64,000 nucleotides of DNA. It comes from M3007 sp964550795 (lineage in GTDB: Bacteria; Bacteroidota; Bacteroidia; Chitinophagales; Saprospiraceae). Made by a program: the position numbers and the translations under genes. Where the stretch lies: contig CAZKBH010000004.1 of NCBI GenBank assembly GCA_964550795.1, positions 1 through 64,000 on the forward strand, in the 5' to 3' direction. Positions 59,373 to 64,000 of this stretch are shown here, piece after piece. Numbering within the stretch: position 1 is the stretch's first letter; each line of letters begins with the position of its first letter. Below the pieces are notes generated by a model. The model worked only from the letters and a program-made list of their open reading frames with translations, had not been told where the DNA came from and did no database searches.

Positions 59373-60683
59373 CTACCCAACCACCACTTCCAGCCGGATT
59401 CCCCGCGAGCCTTTGATCAGCACCGCTGCGCCCTCGAGATCCTGGGCTTCGAACCAGTTTTTAGCGGACAGGTTATCCGGGAAGTGGAGTGCGCCAAACT
59501 TCTGGAACGAGGTTTTTTCAAACAATTCACCTACCAACACAATCTGGTCCACCTTGAGCCGAGCGGCGAAACGAAGCAGCTCCTCATGTTCTTTGTGCGC
59601 ATCCGCCCCAAGTTCCAGCATGTCGCCCAAAATAGCGATTCGGCGCTTGGCGGGCATGGCACAGAGACTTTGGATTGCGGGACGCATACTGGAAGGATTT
59701 GCGTTGTATGCATCCAGCAATATGGTAGCACCACGCAGTTCAAGCAGTTGGGAGCGATTGTTTCTGGGGGCATACGAAGCCAGCGCTTCTCGAATTTTTT
59801 CCGGTGGGACCTTGAAATAGATGCCCAGCGCGATGGCGGTCATCACATTTTGAAAGTTATGCTGACCAAACAACTGGGTTGTCACTTCTACCTTTGGCCC
59901 TTCATCAGATAAAAATGCAACCCGAACAATGGGTATATCCTCCAGCAATTGAACTTCAATGATACCCGGTTCTTTTTTTAAGCTCTCCACACGCTGATAT
60001 CCCACGCGCATGGGCACTTTTTTGGACATAGCCGGCAGGTATTTTTCCGAAAGATTGACGAACGCGCAACCGTTGTTTTGGGCCAGATAATCGAACAATT
60101 CACCTTCCGCTTTTTTAACCCCATCCAGATTCCCAAACCCTTCTAAATGCTCCTTGCCGATATTGGTCAAAAGCCCATGCGTCGGTTGTGCAATCTGGCA
60201 AAGCTCCTGGATATCGCCAGACTGGTTGGTTCCCATTTCAATGATAGCCACCTCCGTGTTTCGTGGCATAGACAACAAAGTAAGCGGCACCCCAATCTGG
60301 TTGTTCAAATTACCCTTCGTAAAATGACATGGGTAATGCACCGATAAAACACTGGAAACCAATTCTTTAGTGGTCGTTTTCCCGTTCGATCCCCCGATGG
60401 CAATTACTGGAATATCAAACGTATGCCGATAATAGTTCGCTAAATCTTGCAGGGCCTTTAACACGTCGGGTACGAGCAGGCAACGTTCACTGCTGTGGTA
60501 GTTTGGATCGTCTATGACAGCAAAGGCTGCCCCGTTTTCCAGTGCCTGCGCGGCAAACTTATTTCCATCAAAATTGGCTCCTTTCAAGGCAAAAAACAAA
60601 CATCCAGCGGGCAATTGCCGCGTATCGGTACTCACCACGGGATGCGCTTGAAAAATAGAATAGAGTGCTGCAATGGTGGTCAT
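59373..60683 (-). CDS. murF: UDP-N-acetylmuramoyl-tripeptide-D-alanyl-D-alanine ligase
   Basis: 436 residues from ATG 60683 (MTTIAALYSIF); a reading from 60707 adds eight. It adds D-Ala-D-Ala to the peptidoglycan precursor in the cytoplasm. Mur ligase signatures: STDTRQLPAGCLFFALKG, the P-loop IGGSNGKTTTKEL, EMGTNQSGDIQELC, TNIGKEHLEGFG and the DAYNANPSSMRPAI of the C-terminal domain. Complete and typical in length. It lies downstream of murF-alr on the same strand, with two copies of a 60-bp repeat between them. Confidence 0.95.
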   Translation of the reverse strand: MTTIAALYSIFQAHPVVSTDTRQLPAGCLFFALKGANFDGNKFAAQALENGAAFAVIDDPNYHSSERCLLVPDVLKALQDLANYYRHTFDIPVIAIGGSNGKTTTKELVSSVLSVHYPCHFTKGNLNNQIGVPLTLLSMPRNTEVAIIEMGTNQSGDIQELCQIAQPTHGLLTNIGKEHLEGFGNLDGVKKAEGELFDYLAQNNGCAFVNLSEKYLPAMSKKVPMRVGYQRVESLKKEPGIIEVQLLEDIPIVRVAFLSDEGPKVEVTTQLFGQHNFQNVMTAIALGIYFKVPPEKIREALASYAPRNNRSQLLELRGATILLDAYNANPSSMRPAIQSLCAMPAKRRIAILGDMLELGADAHKEHEELLRFAARLKVDQIVLVGELFEKTSFQKFGALHFPDNLSAKNWFEAQDLEGAAVLIKGSRGIRLEVVVG

Positions 60684-60686
60684 AGA

Positions 60687-60806
60687 CTGGTGATTTTTAC
60701 CCGCCATAGCTTTAGCGAAGGAGGGGGTGGATTGGTGATTGGTGGATTGGTGATTTTTACCCGCAGTAGCTTTAGCGAAGGAGGGGGGTGGGGTGGGCTC
60801 ATTCTT
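60687..60806. repeat. Two direct copies of a 60-bp unit
   Basis: The block starting TGGTGATTTTTACCCGC and containing TAGCTTTAGCGAAGGAGGGG occurs at 60688 and again exactly 60 bases later at 60748, with three differences in about 42 bases. The second copy reaches the end of the murF-alr frame. It forms the whole gap between murF-alr and murF. Confidence 0.85.
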
Positions 60807-63294
60807 GCCAATATACCCTTTTTACACGTTCTGAAATGTTCGTAAACACTTCATAAGGAATGGTTTGCAGGCAATCGGCCAAGGTTTGAACGGCTTGGTT
60901 TTCTCCAAAAATTGTGACCTCGTCGCCCACCTGGGCTTCCGGAATATGGGTGATGTCGAGCATCGTCATATCCATGCAAATATTCCCCATTGTAGGCGCT
61001 TGCTTACCACGAAGTAAAGCGGAGAACCGACCTCCACCCGCCAGTCGCAACAGGCCGTCGGCGTACCCGATGCTGATGGTTGCAATGCGTTTGGGGGATG
61101 TGAGCGGGCCGCTGTTGCGGTTGTAGCCAACGGTTTCGCCTGGTTCAATGTTTTTGATTTGGCTGATGGTCGCCTTCAATGAATTCACCGTTTGCAGTTG
61201 GTCCTGCATTTTTTTTCCGCCAATGCCGTACAAGCCAATGCCCAGCCGCACCATGTCAAAATGGAATGCGGGCCAGTGCTCAATCCCGCCTGTATTGCAA
61301 ATATGCCGCAGCGGGGCATAGCCCAAAGCCGTGCTGATATGCCCAAACATGGTCAAAAAAACCGCCGCTTGCTGCCGGGTAAATGCCTCGTGCTGCGCCG
61401 CATCGCTGGCTGCAAGGTGCGAAAAAACGGAGGCCACGCGCAAATGCGGCAGCTTGATAAGTTTTTCCACCAGCCGAGGAATATCCGCTGGAACAAAGCC
61501 CAGTCGGTGCATTCCGGTATCCAGTTTGAGGTGGATGGCCAGGTTTTTCCCTTCCTTGGCAAATGCTGCGATTTCGTCGAGCATTTCCAGGCTGTACACT
61601 TCTGGTTCCAGTCGAAAACGGCTCAAGGTATCGAAGCTGGCGGGTTCGGGGTTTAAAACCAGAATAGGTAGGTTCACGCCGGCCTGCCGGAGCTCAATGC
61701 CCTCATCAGCATAGGCCACCCCGAGGTAGTCCACCTGGTGAAATTCCAACAACTTGGCCACTTGCGCGGACCCAGCGCCATACCCCTCGGCCTTGACCAT
61801 CACCATCATTTTGGTTCCGGGCTGGAGCAATCGCTGATACATTTTCAAATTGTGCGCAAGGGCGGTCAAATTGACTTCCAGCACGGTTTTGTGCGCTTTT
61901 TGTTCCAAACGCCGGGCAATTCGTTCAAATGCAAAACTTCGAGCGCCTTTGAGCAGGATGGTTTCTTCGCGGAAATCATGTTCCGCTATTGTTTCCAAAA
62001 AGCGCCCTGTTTCAGCGTAAAATATGGTCTCCACCTCGGAGGACAACATGGGTTGGATGGCCTGGATATCCGTTCCGATGCCAAAAAGCCGTTCTACTTT
62101 TTGGGCCTGGATGGTTTCGGCCACGGCCTTCCAAAGCACCTCGCTGCGCTGTCCACTTTGCAAAATATCAGATAAAATAAGGGTCAGTTTACCTTTTCCT
62201 GCTTGTTGCCGGGCAAATTGCAAGGCCAACCGCAGCGAAGCCAGGTCGTTGCTATAAGCATCATTGATGAGCGTGCAACCATGGACGGCAGCCTTTACTT
62301 CGAGGCGCATTTCCACGGGTTCGAGGCGCTTCATGCGCCGTTCGATGGCTTCCTGCGGGATTCCAAGTAAAAGCATAACCGCCCAGCAATGGAGTGCGTT
62401 TTCGATGCTGGCAGGGTCGGAAAAAGGAATGGAAATAGACCGAAGTTGGGGTTCGGGTTTATCCTCGGCGGATGGGGGCAGCGCGGCGGGATTCGATACA
62501 ATCGCCTGAATCTCCACGCCGCCTGAGGGTGTTTTGTCCATTTTTTGGACTTGTAAATCAGCCGCTTCCCCGTTTTTTGACCAGGTAAACAAACGAGTTT
62601 TGCTTGAAGGGGGAGCGAATTGCGCTTCGCAAACCAAGGTTTCGGCGTGCGCGAATAGCTGCATTTTTTCCGCCAGCTTTTCGGCATCGGATGCAAAACC
62701 TTCCTGATGTGCCGGGCCAAGGTTGGTGAACACACCGATGTTGGGGCGAATAATTTTTTCCAAACGCACCATTTCGCCGGTTCGTGAAATGCCCGCCTCG
62801 AAGATACCAAGGGTATTACGCGCCTGGATTTGCCAAACGGAAAGTGGGACACCTATTTGTGAATTGTAACTTTTTGGACTGCGCACGAGGTCGAAATCCG
62901 GCGAAAGCAGTTGCGCGAGCCATTCCTTCACCACTGTTTTCCCGTTGCTTCCCGTGATGCCGATGACCGGAATTTGAAATCTGGAACGATGATACGCCGC
63001 AAGTTTTTGGAGTGCGTCGAGGGTGTTTTCCACCTTCAGCACATTGGCTTCGGGCATTTTTTTGGTGTCAACGGATTGGCTTACAACGAATTGTCGAACA
63101 CCCTGCGCGTACAAATCGGGCAAAAAACGGTGTCCGTCGCGGTGTTTACCTGGCAGGGCAAAAAACAGGGAAGTTGCAGGATTGATGGTCGAGCGGCTGT
63201 CGAACAGCAGATGCTCCACGGCCGCATCGGCTGCATTTTGTTGGAGCCACTCGGCCTGGAGAATGTCTTGAATAGAGGAGATCGTATAAATCAC
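60799..63294 (-). CDS. Bifunctional MurF-like ligase/alanine racemase fusion
   Basis: About 831 residues from GTG 63294 (M-IYTISSIQDILQAEWLQ); readings from 63366 add unrelated residues. Residues 1-455 are a MurF-type domain (SRSTINPATSLFFALPG, P-loop GITGSNGKTVVKEWL, INDAYSNDLASLRLALQF). Residues 460-831 are an alanine racemase: the PLP lysine in MVMVKAEGYGAGS, KLDTGMHRLGF, ETVGYNRNSGPLTSP with the catalytic Tyr region, and a GNICMDMTMLDIT block. The fusion is well known in Bacteroidota and provides D-Ala. The ligase part keeps its P-loop despite the separate murF next door. Confidence 0.92.
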   Translation of the reverse strand: MIYTISSIQDILQAEWLQQNAADAAVEHLLFDSRSTINPATSLFFALPGKHRDGHRFLPDLYAQGVRQFVVSQSVDTKKMPEANVLKVENTLDALQKLAAYHRSRFQIPVIGITGSNGKTVVKEWLAQLLSPDFDLVRSPKSYNSQIGVPLSVWQIQARNTLGIFEAGISRTGEMVRLEKIIRPNIGVFTNLGPAHQEGFASDAEKLAEKMQLFAHAETLVCEAQFAPPSSKTRLFTWSKNGEAADLQVQKMDKTPSGGVEIQAIVSNPAALPPSAEDKPEPQLRSISIPFSDPASIENALHCWAVMLLLGIPQEAIERRMKRLEPVEMRLEVKAAVHGCTLINDAYSNDLASLRLALQFARQQAGKGKLTLILSDILQSGQRSEVLWKAVAETIQAQKVERLFGIGTDIQAIQPMLSSEVETIFYAETGRFLETIAEHDFREETILLKGARSFAFERIARRLEQKAHKTVLEVNLTALAHNLKMYQRLLQPGTKMMVMVKAEGYGAGSAQVAKLLEFHQVDYLGVAYADEGIELRQAGVNLPILVLNPEPASFDTLSRFRLEPEVYSLEMLDEIAAFAKEGKNLAIHLKLDTGMHRLGFVPADIPRLVEKLIKLPHLRVASVFSHLAASDAAQHEAFTRQQAAVFLTMFGHISTALGYAPLRHICNTGGIEHWPAFHFDMVRLGIGLYGIGGKKMQDQLQTVNSLKATISQIKNIEPGETVGYNRNSGPLTSPKRIATISIGYADGLLRLAGGGRFSALLRGKQAPTMGNICMDMTMLDITHIPEAQVGDEVTIFGENQAVQTLADCLQTIPYEVFTNISERVKRVYWQE

Positions 63295-63366
63295 GCTGCA
63301 AAAATCGCACTTTACTTTTGCTTTTGCGGATTGTGTTTTGTTCCTCAAAATTTGCGACGAACCCAC

Positions 63367-63374
63367 TACTTTTG
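63367..63374 (+). promoter_or_regulatory. Candidate -7 box (TACTTTTG) of tsaE
   Basis: A TANNTTTG match only seven bases before ATG 63381, which would give an almost leaderless mRNA; another TACTTTTG at 63313-63320 is an alternative. Confidence 0.4.
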
Positions 63375-63380
63375 CGCTCC

Positions 63381-63809
63381 ATGGAATGGACCGTATCTTC
63401 TTTGGATGAACTTACCGCGTTGGTACCACAGTTACGCGCTGCGCTGGGTACTCGTCGGAAAATTGCGCTTTATGGCGAAATGGGCGCAGGCAAAACCACG
63501 CTGGTAAAGGCCATTTGCCAACAACTGGGTGTGCGCGAAAACACCGCCAGTCCCACCTTTTCGCTTGTAAATCAATACAGTTACCCCAATGCTGACGGCA
63601 CAATGAACCTTTTTCATCACCTGGATCTTTACCGTTTAAACAGCCCGCAAGAGGCTTTTGACATTGGTTTGGACGATTTGCTGCACGATTCTTGGTATTG
63701 TGTAATTGAATGGCCGCAAGTAGCCGAACATTTATACCCGAGCGACATGGCGCGATTGGAGATTGAAATCACTGGAGAAACGAAGCGTTTGATCCGGCTG
63801 AATGCGTGA
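63381..63809 (+). CDS. tsaE: tRNA N6-threonylcarbamoyladenosine (t6A) biosynthesis ATPase TsaE
   Basis: 142 residues from ATG 63381 (MEWTVSSLDELTALVPQLRA). Small P-loop ATPase that works with TsaB/TsaD in making t6A37 in ANN-decoding tRNAs. Walker A is KIALYGEMGAGKTTLVKAIC; the family blocks TASPTFSLVNQYSY, HHLDLYRLNSPQEAFDIGLD and VIEWPQVAEHLYP are all present. Divergent from murF-alr. Confidence 0.94.
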   Translation: MEWTVSSLDELTALVPQLRAALGTRRKIALYGEMGAGKTTLVKAICQQLGVRENTASPTFSLVNQYSYPNADGTMNLFHHLDLYRLNSPQEAFDIGLDDLLHDSWYCVIEWPQVAEHLYPSDMARLEIEITGETKRLIRLNA

Positions 63810-63828
63810 GCTATGAGATGATTCGGGG

Positions 63829-63845
63829 TGCGACTTGAAGTCGCA
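63829..63845. repeat. Short hairpin TGCGACTTGAAGTCGCA
   Basis: A perfect 8-bp inverted repeat around one base, 19 bases after the tsaE stop. It may be a weak terminator or a REP-like half-element; part of it recurs nearby as GGCGACTTTGAAA. Confidence 0.5.
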
Positions 63846-63902
63846 TACCGATTTCTTCCAAGGCGACTTTGAAAATGTTAAAAAATTGGTACTTCCTTTC
63901 GC

Positions 63903-63910
63903 TACTTTTG
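63903..63910 (+). promoter_or_regulatory. Candidate -7 box (TACTTTTG) of the last gene
   Basis: A TANNTTTG match 42 bases upstream of ATG 63953. No clear -33 element. Confidence 0.45.
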
Positions 63911-63952
63911 CGCCGCATTTTGCGCTAATCAAATTTACACCACACATATTTT

Positions 63953-64000
63953 ATGGAAAGCCTCCTAGAAAGGTACAAGGAGAAAAAGCCCGAAATCATT
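63953..64000 (+). CDS. Probable Glu/Leu/Phe/Val dehydrogenase, first 16 codons only
   Basis: ATG 63953 opens MESLLERYKEKKPEII, which runs off the window. The pattern (x-L-L-x-x-Y/F-x-x-K-x-P-E-I) is that of the N-terminus of Bacteroidota Glu/Leu/Phe/Val dehydrogenases, NAD(P)-dependent amino-acid oxidases. Sixteen residues do not allow certainty. Confidence 0.5.
   Translation, partial: MESLLERYKEKKPEII

Overview
The window comes from a member of the Bacteroidota, most likely of the Saprospiria type (Haliscomenobacter/Lewinella-like). The evidence is the family-typical RpoB and RpoC, Bacteroidota promoter boxes (TTTG, 19 bases, TANNTTTG upstream of alaS, and many isolated TANNTTTG boxes), type IX secretion (T9SS) C-terminal sorting domains of both kinds, a giant SprB-like repeat protein, a MurF-Alr fusion, YpdA, and an SPFH gene beside an Arc-like gene. 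No rRNA, tRNA or CRISPR array is visible. The genus is inference.

Layout. 1-10.6 kb: rpoB (5' end cut by the window) and rpoC, separated by about 2.5 kb holding a methyltransferase, a glycosyltransferase-like gene and a ParE-type toxin-antitoxin pair. 10.6-11.1 kb: four REP-like elements in a nested palindrome. 11.1-18 kb: housekeeping and envelope genes (small lipoprotein, DjlA-like co-chaperone, adenine deaminase, UDP-glucose dehydrogenase, OmpA-like lipid-free envelope protein, dCTP deaminase, CoA-binding protein). 18.2-20.6 kb: an AraC-type regulator with a decayed kinase ATPase domain, a SnoaL-like protein and an NAD(P)-binding reductase. 20.8-25.8 kb: a small lipoprotein and a 1428-residue T9SS-secreted protein with 24-residue leucine-rich repeats.

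25.9-34.3 kb is the most interesting accessory block, a six-gene same-strand cluster: a DUF1232-like membrane protein, a CHAT-domain caspase-like protease, a protein with an EAD11-like effector-associated domain, a membrane-embedded patatin-type phospholipase, a small multi-pass membrane protein, and a diverged S-adenosylhomocysteine-hydrolase homologue. The parts resemble a biological-conflict (defence or programmed death) system: protease, adaptor domain, membrane-lipid effector and possible nucleotide sensor. Function is inferred from domains only.

34.4-63 kb: a GT2 glycosyltransferase fused to a degenerate sugar-phosphotransferase-like region, two large secreted proteins, alaS, ypdA, an SPFH protein and an Arc-like RHH protein, lspA, two tandem lipoprotein-type genes (one truncated), rlmB, a membrane protein/winged-helix regulator pair, pcm, a nucleotidyltransferase, the 2071-residue SprB-like T9SS adhesin, murF and murF-alr. 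The window ends with tsaE and the first 16 codons of a probable Glu/Leu/Phe/Val dehydrogenase.

The intergenic regions are unusually rich in long, often perfect inverted repeats (31-37 bp arms at 46.5, 46.6, 48.0, 59.0 and 59.3 kb; imperfect at 3.8, 14.1 and 46.9 kb) and in short direct repeats (alaS leader, murF/murF-alr spacer).
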